Below are positions 21,599-30,184 of a DNA stretch of 64,000 nt, piece after piece. The DNA is from Gemmatimonadaceae bacterium (GTDB lineage: Bacteria > Gemmatimonadota > Gemmatimonadetes > Gemmatimonadales > Gemmatimonadaceae), in assembly GCA_025358925.1 (NCBI GenBank), contig JANYHT010000003.1, positions 1 to 64,000 on the forward strand, in the 5' to 3' direction. Below the pieces are notes generated by a model. That model did not search any database and was not told the origin of the DNA. It saw only the letters and a list, made by a program, of their open reading frames with translations. Position 1 is the first letter of the stretch; each line of letters opens with the position of its first letter. Position numbers and translations under genes: made by a program.

Positions 21599-22264
21599 TT
21601 ACTTCGCGGCACCGGCTATTTCGCCAAGTCGAACCTTCGCTTCCTGTGCAAACGGCAAACCCTCTCGCGTCGCCAAGTCTTCCCAGATCTTCTTTGCCTC
21701 ATCCATCTTCTTTCCACTCATCAGGCTCCGAGCTTCCGACGCACGAAATTGGCCTTTGTCGAGCTCGAACTTCGCCATCCCAGATGCCTTCTCGAAATGC
21801 TCCGCGGCCTTGATGTAGTCACCCTTCGCGTCGTACCCAACGCCGATCAACCCCTCCAACGATGCGGAAAAATCCGCGCCAGCCGAACCGGTCGCCGACT
21901 CCAGCACCTTGATGCCAGCGTCGTACTGCTTCTGGTCGAAGTGCACCTGCGCCAACAGCATCGCCGCTTGCTGACCAGATGCCGTACTCGCGTAGCGACT
22001 GACCACCTTTTCGAGCGCTGCTTGCGCCTCCGGCAGCTTCCCCTCACTCAACGGTGCTTGGGCCTGATACAACGCTGCAGACGCCTTCTGCCGGGCGTTT
22101 GTATTCGTCGTCCGATACAAAAAAATGGCACCCGCTGCGACGATCAACGAGCCAAATCCATACAGGAGTGGCTTTTGATTCGCCTGGAACCACGACGCGA
22201 CATTCTCGATCGGATCGTCAGAATGTGCGACCAAAGAAGACGAGCTCCGTGTTGCCTGCGCCAT
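21599..22264 (-). CDS. YfgM-like tetratricopeptide inner-membrane protein
   Basis: A 221-residue protein with a ~50-residue cytoplasmic N-terminus, one transmembrane helix (LLYGFGSLIVAAGAIFLY) and a periplasmic TPR-like region. The arrangement matches the TPR_21/YfgM group: YfgM associates with SecYEG and periplasmic chaperones in E. coli. Repeats include ALYQAQAPLSEGKLPEAQAAL and VHFDQKQYDAGIKVLE. The start MAQATRSS at 22264 is preferred; the ORF-track extension runs towards the tRNA and carries no family-like sequence. It is monocistronic, between tRNA-Arg and a terminator. The role is inferred from architecture. Confidence 0.7.
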   Translation of the reverse strand: MAQATRSSSSLVAHSDDPIENVASWFQANQKPLLYGFGSLIVAAGAIFLYRTTNTNARQKASAALYQAQAPLSEGKLPEAQAALEKVVSRYASTASGQQAAMLLAQVHFDQKQYDAGIKVLESATGSAGADFSASLEGLIGVGYDAKGDYIKAAEHFEKASGMAKFELDKGQFRASEARSLMSGKKMDEAKKIWEDLATREGLPFAQEAKVRLGEIAGAAK

Positions 22265-22353
22265 ACAGAAAGCCTGCGAAAATGGTGGACGGGTGTGCAC
22301 AAACAAACGCGTGCGCGCACGGTTTCCAGACAGCGTTGAAAGATAGCGGGAAG

Positions 22354-22427
22354 TGCCCCCGAGAGGAATCGAACCTCCGGCCACTCATTTAGGAAACGAG
22401 TGCTCTATCCAACTGAGCTACGGGGGC
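22354..22427 (-). tRNA. tRNA-Arg (anticodon CCU)
   Basis: A 74-nt cloverleaf on the - strand. The acceptor stem GCCCCCG/CGGGGGC is perfect, the D stem is GCTC/GAGC, and the anticodon arm is CTCGT-TTCCTAA-ATGAG with anticodon CCT reading AGG. The T arm is GGAGG-TTCGATT-CCTCT. The discriminator base is A, and the 3' CCA is not encoded (CTT follows). Confidence 0.95.
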
Positions 22428-22489
22428 CACGTGCAAACCTACCCAATCTGACCTGCCCGCAACCAGATGGCCGAGCGGCAATCACCAAC

Positions 22490-23023
22490 TCAATACTGTA
22501 CAATCGACTCTACCCGCCCGGCCGCATGCAGTCGCTCCCGACCGCTAAGGAAGCCGAGTTCGATCAGCATTGAAGCGCCAACAACAGTACCACCCAACCG
22601 CGCAATCAAGCGACAACACGCCGCCGCCGTTCCACCAGTCGCCAATACGTCGTCCACGATGAGCACACGCGCCGATGCTCCTAGCGCATCGGCGTGGATC
22701 GCTAAGGCATCAGCGCCGTATTCCAGCGCGAAGGGTTCCTGCACTGTAAAGCGCGGCAACTTACCCGGCTTCCGTGCCGGCACGAACGCCGCTCGCAAAG
22801 CGAGCGCAATTGGGACCCCAAACAAAAATCCGCGACTCTCAACCGCGAGAACATGCGAAATGTCGTCATGCGCGAACGCATTCGCCATCGCCGCGACGAC
22901 GTCCGTCAACAGCGCCCAATCGACGAGGAGCGGCGTAATGTCTTTAAACAACACACCGTCTGAAGGAAAGTTCGGCACGTCGACGATGCGCGCGCGAACG
23001 CGGTGTTCCATGAGTTCGATCAT
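22490..23023 (-). CDS. apt: Adenine phosphoribosyltransferase
   Basis: A 177-residue purine-salvage enzyme that makes AMP from adenine and PRPP. Typical Apt features are DVPNFPSDGVLFKDITPLL near the N-terminus, ESRGFLFGVPIAL, RKPGKLP, and the PRPP-binding VLIVDDVLATGGTAAA. Length matches E. coli Apt (about 183). It lies between tRNA-Arg and an uncharacterised gene, with 62-bp gaps on both sides. Confidence 0.95.
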   Translation of the reverse strand: MIELMEHRVRARIVDVPNFPSDGVLFKDITPLLVDWALLTDVVAAMANAFAHDDISHVLAVESRGFLFGVPIALALRAAFVPARKPGKLPRFTVQEPFALEYGADALAIHADALGASARVLIVDDVLATGGTAAACCRLIARLGGTVVGASMLIELGFLSGRERLHAAGRVESIVQY

Positions 23024-23085
23024 GCACCGAAACTAGCGCAGCGAGTCGGCGAACGAGGAGTGGGCGCGACGTTGCGACGGTTGCG

Positions 23086-23907
23086 TCAGCGCCGAATGCC
23101 GAGCAAGGCCGCTAGGGCCGCAGCGAGTGCCGCAGCATCTCCCAACTCTGCCGAGAATTGTGGCAGATGCACCGTGCCAGCACGAACTCTCGCCGCGAGG
23201 CCTTCGAGCGCGACCGCCGCCGCTTCAGGGTCGTTGGCAATGTCGAAATCTCGACGAGCTGTCATTGCCCATTCGCCAACCGGAGGTGTCCTCGACGTGG
23301 AATGCGTTACCGGCATGATGTCCATCAATTCGTCGTCGCTCCACATCGGCAGTGATGGCGTTGACACCGCATGCGATTCCGATGTGTCCGCACGCTCGAA
23401 CGCGCGAAGTTCTGCGGCGAGTTCGCTCAGTCGCTGGCCCGCCTCAAGTAACGGCCAATCATCGCGTATCGGCTCGGCTGCCGTCGATGCGGTATCACTT
23501 GATGTCGGGTCTTTCCCCACATCTTCGTGTGCGTACGAAGTCGGACCAACCGACTCAATCGGCTCAACAGCAGCCACAATGTTGTTCGCAATATTGCCCG
23601 CGCCGTCATCGAGGTACGTCGTGATCCAAGGCATCGCGATTGGCGACGACACCTCTGCCATCGGTGACGCGTGGTGGAATGTTGCCTCGACCGTGCCAAG
23701 CTTCTCGTCATGCGTGGTCTCGCGCGCGCCCGCCACGCCAACGCTATATGGTCCCAATTCATCAAGGAGCGCAAATCGCCTCACACGCTGCGCGTCGTCC
23801 GTCAACGCGTCAGTCAACGAAACGGGGCCGGCATACGGCGACGCGTGCGATGATGCTGAAGGCGCGCGATCCAAGAACACGGTGGCAGGCTGCAGCGAGG
23901 GACTCAT
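23086..23907 (-). CDS. Hypothetical protein
   Basis: A 273-residue protein I do not recognise. The N-terminal two thirds is acidic and rich in Ala, Ser and Thr, probably poorly ordered. The middle has DDWPLLEAGQRLSELAAELRAFE (helical). The last ~60 residues (DIANDPEAAAVALEGLAARVRAGTVHLPQF..., ALAAALAALLGIRR) look like a compact helical domain. No signal peptide or transmembrane helix is seen. An overlapping + strand ORF (23003-23929) is longer but has the Ser/Ala/Arg composition of an antisense shadow. The strand fits the neighbouring apt and pcm. Confidence 0.6.
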   Translation of the reverse strand: MSPSLQPATVFLDRAPSASSHASPYAGPVSLTDALTDDAQRVRRFALLDELGPYSVGVAGARETTHDEKLGTVEATFHHASPMAEVSSPIAMPWITTYLDDGAGNIANNIVAAVEPIESVGPTSYAHEDVGKDPTSSDTASTAAEPIRDDWPLLEAGQRLSELAAELRAFERADTSESHAVSTPSLPMWSDDELMDIMPVTHSTSRTPPVGEWAMTARRDFDIANDPEAAAVALEGLAARVRAGTVHLPQFSAELGDAAALAAALAALLGIRR

Positions 23908-23978
23908 ATGGGGTTCATGCTGGCGATGACACCGAATAGTGCAGCACCGCGTGTGATCAAAATAACCACACTCCGACG

Positions 23979-24638
23979 CTAGGCCGGCCAGCCACCGGCC
24001 CCAATCAACGGGACGAATCGGACCGGTACGATGTCACGTCGCTCCAGACGATCACCACGTTTTATCAACAATGTCAGCATCTGTTCGTCCTTGCTGCCGA
24101 GCGGAATAAGCAATCGTCCGCCCTCTGCAAGCTGCGCTTCAAAGGCTGGTGGTAGATCCGGTGCACCCGCACTCACGATGATCGCGTGATACGGAGCATA
24201 CTCGCGCCATCCGAGCGTACCGTCACCCAGCAGGACCGACACGTTTCGTACATTCGCTTTTGCCAATAGCAGGCGCGCTTGATCTAGCAGCGCCGCATGT
24301 CGTTCAACCGAAAACACCTGCTCCGCCAGCGCGCCGAGCAACGCCGTTTGATAGGCAGAACCCGTACCGATTTCGAGCACGCGCTCACGCCCGGTCAGCA
24401 TGAGTTGCTCGAGCGCGCGCGCGTGGACGTACGGTTGTGAAATGGTCTGCCCTTGTCCGATCGGCAGCGCTGAATCTTCGTATGCGCGGTGACGCACCGT
24501 TGAAGGCACGAAAAGATGTCGGGGCACAAGGTCAATGGCGCGAAGCACCGCAAGATCCTTGATGCCCTTCTCTTGCAACGCCTCTACCAGACGACGTCGC
24601 GCTCCGCGAAACTCCGGCTCTACGGAGCTTGCCACCAA
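23979..24638 (-). CDS. pcm: Protein-L-isoaspartate O-methyltransferase
   Basis: A 219-residue SAM-dependent methyltransferase that starts repair of isoaspartyl residues in damaged proteins. It has the N-terminal RRLVEAL...IKDLAVLRAIDLVPRHLFVP, the substrate-side PIGQGQTISQPYVHARALEQL, and SAM-binding motif I VLEIGTGSAYQTALLG. It overlaps surE by 19 bp, the surE-pcm pairing common in many bacteria and linked to stationary-phase survival. Confidence 0.94.
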   Translation of the reverse strand: MVASSVEPEFRGARRRLVEALQEKGIKDLAVLRAIDLVPRHLFVPSTVRHRAYEDSALPIGQGQTISQPYVHARALEQLMLTGRERVLEIGTGSAYQTALLGALAEQVFSVERHAALLDQARLLLAKANVRNVSVLLGDGTLGWREYAPYHAIIVSAGAPDLPPAFEAQLAEGGRLLIPLGSKDEQMLTLLIKRGDRLERRDIVPVRFVPLIGAGGWPA

Positions 24639-25378
24639 TCCGTCTGCGTATCGAGAACATCACGATGTGTGAGGTCGAGATGCAACGGCGTGACCGAGAC
24701 GTAACCATCGTGAACGGCGCGAAAGTCCGAATCTTCTGGACCACTCCACTCGACCGAGCCGCCACCAATCCACACAATGTCCCTGCCCCACGGATCTTTC
24801 ATGCGGGCAATCGAATCGCTAAATACGCGACGACCCAGACGCGTCAATCGTACGCCCTTGACTTCATCAGCGACAATCGGCGGGAGATTCACGTTCATCA
24901 CGGTGTGCTTCGGAAACGCAGGCAGCGACATGAGATGCAACAGAAGTTTCCGTAACATTTCAACTTGTGTTTCAAGTCGTGCGTCGGAGCCGAGCACACG
25001 TCCGGCAAACGAAACGGCGATAGCCGGAATACCAAGGGCGAGGCCTTCCATCGCCGCAGCGACGGTGCCGGAATAAAGCACGTCCTCGCCCATGTTTGGA
25101 CCATGGTTAATACCGCTAATGACAAAATCCGGACGCACATCCAACAGCGCCTCGCACGCAAGCATGACGCAATCGGTCGGCGTACCATCAACTTGCCAGC
25201 GACGCTCACTGAGGCGGACTGGCCGCAACGGATGATGTAACGTAAGCGAATGGCTGGTGGCGCTTTGTTCGCGATCGGGCGCTACGACATACAGCTCGCC
25301 GAGCGGCGCGCACGCCTCTTCGAGGATCGACAACCCTTTGGCTAAAATCCCATCGTCGTTGCTGAGGAGTATTCGCAT
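24620..25378 (-). CDS. surE: 5'/3'-nucleotidase SurE
   Basis: A 252-residue metal-dependent nucleotidase acting on nucleoside monophosphates. The N-terminal MRILLSNDDGILAKG supplies the metal-binding Asp-Asp pair; GTPTDCVMLA and SGINHGPNMGEDVLYSGTVAAAMEG are diagnostic active-site blocks. It is upstream of, and overlaps, pcm. The gap to the MerR-type gene is 25 bp, so they are probably co-transcribed. Confidence 0.96.
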   Translation of the reverse strand: MRILLSNDDGILAKGLSILEEACAPLGELYVVAPDREQSATSHSLTLHHPLRPVRLSERRWQVDGTPTDCVMLACEALLDVRPDFVISGINHGPNMGEDVLYSGTVAAAMEGLALGIPAIAVSFAGRVLGSDARLETQVEMLRKLLLHLMSLPAFPKHTVMNVNLPPIVADEVKGVRLTRLGRRVFSDSIARMKDPWGRDIVWIGGGSVEWSGPEDSDFRAVHDGYVSVTPLHLDLTHRDVLDTQTDWWQAP

Positions 25379-25403
25379 ATGAGAATGTACGTCAAAAACG
25401 CCG

Positions 25404-25781
25404 CTAGGGCGCGGTCAACGCATCCACAGCGATGGAGCCGAGCAATGCGGACAGCTCCGTCAAATCACGTTCGAGCGATTCAATCGTTTGTACCTCGAGC
25501 GCCGCGCGAGCGGCGGTACGAAGCGTGCCAGTTTTGCGATGCTCGTCCAACTTTTGTCGCGCTCCGTCGATGGTGTACTTCTCCGTGTACAACAGCTGCT
25601 TGACAAGTAGAATTACATCAACTTCCCGTCGCGCGTAAACGCGATTGCCGCTTCGATTTTTTGCGGGATTGAGCAGCTTGAACTGACTCTCCCAATAGCG
25701 CAGCACATGCGGTTTCAGGTCGGTGAGCGCGCACACTTCACCGATCGAATAGAATTCCTGCACTGGCTCGCCACGCAACAC
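25404..25781 (-). CDS. MerR family transcriptional regulator
   Basis: A 125-residue regulator with an N-terminal MerR-type winged HTH: FYSIGEVCALTDLKPHVLRYWESQF, then RSGNRVYARREVDVILLVKQLLY. A short helical dimerisation segment follows. No cysteines or ligand-binding domain are seen at the C-terminus, so it is not a classical metal sensor. It resembles the short MerR proteins found beside housekeeping genes in several phyla. It lies 9 bp downstream of gpsA; targets are unknown. Confidence 0.85.
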   Translation of the reverse strand: MLRGEPVQEFYSIGEVCALTDLKPHVLRYWESQFKLLNPAKNRSGNRVYARREVDVILLVKQLLYTEKYTIDGARQKLDEHRKTGTLRTAARAALEVQTIESLERDLTELSALLGSIAVDALTAP

Positions 25782-25790
25782 GCCGCCGCC

Positions 25791-26798
25791 TCAGTCCCGT
25801 TCAGCGCGAAGCTCGCGCGCCATCAGGTCGGCAATCGCTTCGCGAGGCGCTTGGCCGGCGAACAAAATTCTGTGCACAGCATCGATGATTGGCATCTCCA
25901 CGCCCACGCGATCCGCAAGCGCCTTCGCGCTCTGCGCATTCAGCACACCTTCCGCGACGCTATCCTTGCCCGCGAGCGCATCATTCAGCGACTGTCCCTG
26001 ACCAATTGCCACACCCACGGCACGGTTACGCGACAGGGCTCCTGTGCACGTCAGCACGAGATCACCGAGACCTGCTAAGCCCGCAAACGTTTCGGCGCGT
26101 GCACCCAGTGCGACACCGAGTCGCGTCATTTCGGCGAGACCGCGTGTCATCAGCGCGGCACGTGGATTATATCCCAAGCCGAGTCCATCGAGAATACCGG
26201 TCGCGACCGCCATCACGTTCTTGAGCGCACCACCAAGCTCGACGCCAATAACATCATCACTGGTGTACACACGAAAATTGGGTGCACTCATGAGTCGCTG
26301 CACAAACTTCGCCCCCTCGTGCACCGCGCATGCGGCGACAATTGCAGTCGGCTGACCCGCCGCCACTTCCGCCGCGAAACTCGGACCGCTGACGGCGATG
26401 ACGGCGTGACCGTTCGCTTCCTGCATCACGACGTCAGTCATCAACGATAGCGACTCGAGTTCAATGCCCTTCGTCGCTACGGCGAGCACGGCATTTGCAC
26501 GCACGGCACCTCGACCTGCCGCAACCACCCCGCGCAAGACATGCGACGGCGCCGCATACACCACAAGCTCCGCATCACGCAGCGCGTCGCCCATGTCGCT
26601 CGTTGCTCGGAGCGCTGTCGCCAACGTTGCTCCCGCAAGAAACCGTGGATTCTCGTGGCGCGTGTTCACCGCATCAACCACATCGGCCTCGCGCGCCCAG
26701 AGCGCAACGGAGTGACCGTTTCGCACCAATCGATCGGCGATCGCCGTGCCCCACGCGCCCCCTCCGATGACGGCGCATTGCGCTGACGCCAGGCTCAT
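25791..26798 (-). CDS. gpsA: Glycerol-3-phosphate dehydrogenase [NAD(P)+]
   Basis: A 335-residue enzyme that reduces dihydroxyacetone phosphate to sn-glycerol 3-phosphate for phospholipid synthesis. The N-terminal Rossmann motif is VIGGGAWGTAIADRL. The KGIE segment (VATKGIELESLSLM), the SGPSFAAEVAAGQPTA loop, and the catalytic Lys in ELGGALKNVMAVATGI are all present. It overlaps plsY by 4 bp, coupling production of glycerol 3-phosphate with its acyltransferase. Confidence 0.96.
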   Translation of the reverse strand: MSLASAQCAVIGGGAWGTAIADRLVRNGHSVALWAREADVVDAVNTRHENPRFLAGATLATALRATSDMGDALRDAELVVYAAPSHVLRGVVAAGRGAVRANAVLAVATKGIELESLSLMTDVVMQEANGHAVIAVSGPSFAAEVAAGQPTAIVAACAVHEGAKFVQRLMSAPNFRVYTSDDVIGVELGGALKNVMAVATGILDGLGLGYNPRAALMTRGLAEMTRLGVALGARAETFAGLAGLGDLVLTCTGALSRNRAVGVAIGQGQSLNDALAGKDSVAEGVLNAQSAKALADRVGVEMPIIDAVHRILFAGQAPREAIADLMARELRAERD

Positions 26799-27409
26799 GC
26801 GCGCTTTTCCTGCGTGCGACCAATACGCCGTTCTTCACCACGACGCAAGCGACCAATGTTTTCTCGATGCGTCCAAAACACAAACGCCGACACCGACATA
26901 CTGACCAGCACGAGCGGCGTGAATTGTCGTTCCTGGATCAGGAGCACCAGCGGCAAAACAACCGCACCGATCAGCGAGCCCAGTGACACGTAACGTGAGG
27001 CCGCGACAACGAGAATAAACGCGATCAGCGCGCACGCCGCAGCAGTGGGTGCGAGCGCGAGAAAAACGCCACTCGCTGTAGCAACACCTTTACCGCCGCC
27101 CTTTCCCAATAAAAAAATTGGTCGCACATGACCGAGAATGGCAGCAACTCCAAAGGCAACACCCCACGGCCAACCCCCGCGCACGTGTGCGAAAGTCGGC
27201 AGCAACAGCACGGGTAGGACGCCCTTCAACATGTCCGCAACGTAGACAAACAGTCCCCACGGCCAACCTAGTGTTCGTAACACGTTTGTCGCGCCAAGAT
27301 TGCCCGACCCCACCTTACGCAGATCAACACCGTTTGCGCGACCCACGAGGAACGCAACTGGTATGGAGCCGATGAGATATGCGGCAATGATCGCAACAAT
27401 CCCGATCAT
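26795..27409 (-). CDS. plsY: Glycerol-3-phosphate acyltransferase PlsY
   Basis: A 204-residue membrane enzyme that acylates glycerol 3-phosphate from acyl-phosphate, the first step of phospholipid assembly in PlsX/PlsY systems. Three PlsY motifs are seen: [15 protein letters not shown] with [36 protein letters not shown], and [15 protein letters not shown]. The start at 27409 overlaps the der stop by 4 bp; the ORF-track extension lies within der. The der-plsY-gpsA order is common in bacteria. Confidence 0.95.
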   Translation of the reverse strand: MIGIVAIIAAYLIGSIPVAFLVGRANGVDLRKVGSGNLGATNVLRTLGWPWGLFVYVADMLKGVLPVLLLPTFAHVRGGWPWGVAFGVAAILGHVRPIFLLGKGGGKGVATASGVFLALAPTAAACALIAFILVVAASRYVSLGSLIGAVVLPLVLLIQERQFTPLVLVSMSVSAFVFWTHRENIGRLRRGEERRIGRTQEKRA

Positions 27410-28722
27410 GTCGGCGCGCTCTTCCGCCGCATGAGCAACCGGAGCGGTGAGCCGAGAAAGCCCCACTTATCGCGAAATCCGTTGTGCAAATAGCGGATGT
27501 AATTCTCGGGGATGAGCTCCGGATGATTGCCGAAGATCGCAAATGTGGGCGGTTCAATTTCAACCTGCGTTGCGTAATTAAGCTTGACCTCACGTCCTGC
27601 CGCCTGCGGGGGCTGCAAGCGCGCCAGCAACTCTCCGAGCGCATCGTTCACATGCGATGTGGAAATGCGACGAGTGCGTTGTCCCTGCACCGCGAGTGCG
27701 ATGTCTAACACTTTCGTGACGCGCATTCCGGTTTTCGCCGACGTGAATAGGAACGGCACGTTTGCCAAATACGGCGCCTTTTCAATGACCTCTTTTTTCA
27801 TTTTCTCCGCACTCTTGCCGTCCTTCTCGTCGTAAATATCCCATTTGTTCATGACGAGCACGAGCCCGCGACCGGCGTCCCAGACCAACGTGGCGATCTT
27901 GAGATCCTGATTCTGCAATCCTTCGGTGGCGTCGATCATGAGCAGACAAACGTCGGCCGAATCGATCGCACGACGCGTGCGCAACGAGGCATAAAACTCG
28001 ACACCATCGTCGATCTTGGATTGCCGCCGAAGGCCTGCCGTGTCGACGAAAATCAGATCTTGCTCCTTATAGCGCATCGGCGCATCGATCGAATCGCGCG
28101 TCGTGCCCGCTTCGTCGTTCACGACCAATCGTTCTTCGCCGAGCAACCGATTGACGAACGACGATTTGCCGACATTCGGACGACCGATGACCGCGATACG
28201 GACAGCATCGTCTTCTTGTTCCGGTGCTTCCGGAATGCGCTCGACGATCGCATCGAGAACGTCACCAGAGCCCTTCCCATTTTGCGCCGAGAGCGGAAAC
28301 ACATCACCGGCGCCCAATCGATAAAACTCGAAATAGTCGGAGCTGCTGGGGTCATCGACCTTATTCGCGATAATCATCCACGGCTTCTTCGCGTGCCGCA
28401 GCAAATCAACCAATCGTGCATCGCTCGGATGCACGCCAACCTTCGCGTCCACGACCAAAAGCAGCATGTCTGCCTCTTCGATGGCCTGCATGACTTGCTT
28501 GCGGATCTCGTTGTCCATCGGCTCGTTCGAGTCTTCGATGAGACCACCGGTGTCAACCAGCCAAAAATGACGACCTGCCCATTCCGCCTGACTGAAATGA
28601 CGATCACGTGTGGTGCCCGCCTCTTCACTCACGATAGCGGACGCATCACCGATGATGCGATTGAACAGTTGCGACTTGCCCACGTTGGGGCGGCCGACGA
28701 TTGCTACGACTGGGAGATTCAT
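27406..28722 (-). CDS. der: Ribosome-associated GTPase Der (EngA)
   Basis: A 438-residue protein with two tandem GTPase domains and a C-terminal KH-like domain; it acts in 50S ribosome assembly. P-loops are [14 protein letters not shown] (residue about 9) and [16 protein letters not shown] (about 180). Switch II motifs are DTGGL and DTAGLRRQ, and guanine-specificity motifs are NKVD and NKWD. The KH-like part contains [25 protein letters not shown]. It overlaps the radical SAM gene upstream and plsY downstream by 4 bp each. Confidence 0.97.
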   Translation of the reverse strand: MNLPVVAIVGRPNVGKSQLFNRIIGDASAIVSEEAGTTRDRHFSQAEWAGRHFWLVDTGGLIEDSNEPMDNEIRKQVMQAIEEADMLLLVVDAKVGVHPSDARLVDLLRHAKKPWMIIANKVDDPSSSDYFEFYRLGAGDVFPLSAQNGKGSGDVLDAIVERIPEAPEQEDDAVRIAVIGRPNVGKSSFVNRLLGEERLVVNDEAGTTRDSIDAPMRYKEQDLIFVDTAGLRRQSKIDDGVEFYASLRTRRAIDSADVCLLMIDATEGLQNQDLKIATLVWDAGRGLVLVMNKWDIYDEKDGKSAEKMKKEVIEKAPYLANVPFLFTSAKTGMRVTKVLDIALAVQGQRTRRISTSHVNDALGELLARLQPPQAAGREVKLNYATQVEIEPPTFAIFGNHPELIPENYIRYLHNGFRDKWGFLGSPLRLLMRRKSAPT

Positions 28723-30014
28723 GCGGCAGGGCTGAACGCCGCGTCACCTTCCGGGACCAGCGCGTCTATGAAGTCATACGAGGGGTAAACAGGCATGGGC
28801 AGCGTTTCACGCAGCGCCACGAACGACTCCTCATCGAGAAACAATCCATCATCGTTGATGCATTCGGCTGGAATCAACGCGAGGTCGAGGTCATGTCGAC
28901 CGGCCAGTGCGCGCCGAATATCCGCGCCAACGAGGAGGCCGGCCGTTGTGGTCGTCGGCCCGAACAGCGAGTTCTCCATCGGGATGAGCACGAACTCCGC
29001 ACCCGTCGCTTCATGCAATTGCGCGAGCAACTCCGGCATCAGTGCGGCCATCGACACGCCGGTCACAATACCAATGCGGCGGCGATCAAGTCGCGGCAAT
29101 TGCGACAAGCCAGCGAGCACGCGCATACGTAACGACGTAACGGCACCTACACCGTTCTCAATTTGCGAGAACTCGCCGTAGTGTTCAACGTTTGGCAACT
29201 CGCGCTCCGCAAGCAGGTACAGCTCATCAGAACCATACACCCAACGCTCCCCACGCTCGACCAACGCGCGCGCTTCCCAACGCTCAATGGCATCGAGTAA
29301 CAGCCGCGAATTGTCCCGATCCATCGACTTGCCGTCGTATAAATGCGAAAATTGCGTCACACCAACCGGGACCAAGGCGACCGACAACACCGCGTCGCCG
29401 AGATTCCACAAATCCGTGAGCGACGCTTCCAGCACGTTTCCATCGTTCAGTCCCGGTACAATGACCATCTGTCCGTGAAACTGAATGCCACCTGCCGCCA
29501 AACGCGTGAGCTGTTCGACGATATTCGGCACGCGTGGATTGTTCAACAAAATCTTTCGCGCTTCCCACGGCGTTGCATGCACCGACACGTACAGCGGCGA
29601 CAGGCGATACTCGAGAATCCGTGCGATGTCCTTTTCCTTCACATTCGACAGCGTCGCGAAATTCCCGTAGGCAAACGAGAGCCGATAGTCGTCGTCGCGT
29701 ACATACAGCGATTTGCGCAATCCCTTTGGTAACCCTTCGATAAAGCAGAACTCGCATCGATTTGCACAACGTCGAACAGTTGGCGGCGCGAGCTCCACGC
29801 CCATACTGTCGCCCTCCGTTCGTTCAATGTCGTACTCAACGAGCTCTCCGTGGGGCATTCGCGCTGATACCATGAACGCCTCGTCCGCTGTTAAAAACTC
29901 CCAATCGAGGAAGTCTTCTAGCGGCCGCTCGTTCACGGCGATCAGTTCAGTGCCAGGGACGATGCCAACCTGCTCGGCGATGCTCCCTGGGTTAACGCGA
30001 GTGACTCGGACCAT
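28719..30014 (-). CDS. DUF512 family radical SAM protein with PDZ-like domain
   Basis: A 431-residue protein. The N-terminal ~65 residues (VTRVNPGSIAEQVGIVPGTELIAVN) form a PDZ-like domain. A radical SAM cluster follows (RRCANRCEFCFIEGLPKGLRKSLYVRDDDYRLSF; a C-x3-C-x2-C motif), and the C-terminal half is DUF512 (GIVTGVSMAALMPELLAQL, ENSLFGPTTTTAGLLVG). The function is unproven. The gene is known to sit beside engA/der in many bacteria, as here, so a link to translation or ribosome assembly has been suspected. I use the ATG at 30014, which begins at the PDZ domain; the ORF track starts 28 codons upstream. Confidence 0.88.
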   Translation of the reverse strand: MVRVTRVNPGSIAEQVGIVPGTELIAVNERPLEDFLDWEFLTADEAFMVSARMPHGELVEYDIERTEGDSMGVELAPPTVRRCANRCEFCFIEGLPKGLRKSLYVRDDDYRLSFAYGNFATLSNVKEKDIARILEYRLSPLYVSVHATPWEARKILLNNPRVPNIVEQLTRLAAGGIQFHGQMVIVPGLNDGNVLEASLTDLWNLGDAVLSVALVPVGVTQFSHLYDGKSMDRDNSRLLLDAIERWEARALVERGERWVYGSDELYLLAERELPNVEHYGEFSQIENGVGAVTSLRMRVLAGLSQLPRLDRRRIGIVTGVSMAALMPELLAQLHEATGAEFVLIPMENSLFGPTTTTAGLLVGADIRRALAGRHDLDLALIPAECINDDGLFLDEESFVALRETLPMPVYPSYDFIDALVPEGDAAFSPAA

Positions 30015-30113
30015 GCCTCGATACGAAACGAGGGACAGGCCACGGCGGCCGTCCCCCGGATAAAGTGCGTGACGACCGAGCGCCGTCCCAGCAAACAAAA
30101 TCTATGAGGACAG

Positions 30114-30150
30114 CGGTCCGAAGTCAATCAAATACATGGACTTCGGACCG
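30114..30150 (-). terminator. Inverted repeat, probable terminator of the TPR gene
   Basis: CGGTCCGAAGTC (30114-30125) and GACTTCGGACCG (30139-30150) form a perfect 12-bp stem with a 13-nt loop, about 35 bp past the stop of the secreted TPR gene. On the - strand it is followed by CTGTCCTCATAGATTTTGTTT, which is T-rich only after some 13 nt. A role as an operator for the downstream radical SAM gene is an alternative. Confidence 0.45.
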
Positions 30151-30184
30151 TACACCGCGTGCGAAACTTCACGTCCGTAGCGGG

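Noticed and set aside
23003-23929. 308-aa + strand ORF opposite the hypothetical gene
   Set aside because: Ser/Ala/Arg-rich composition without domains; it is antisense to the - strand gene, which matches its neighbours' direction and has a structured C-terminus.
28021-28788. 255-aa + strand ORF
   Set aside because: Antisense shadow of der with an Arg/Asp/His-heavy composition.
30032-30055. GGGAC/GTCCC hairpin just upstream of the radical SAM start
   Set aside because: Imperfect and possibly coding if translation starts at the upstream TTG; too weak to call as regulatory.
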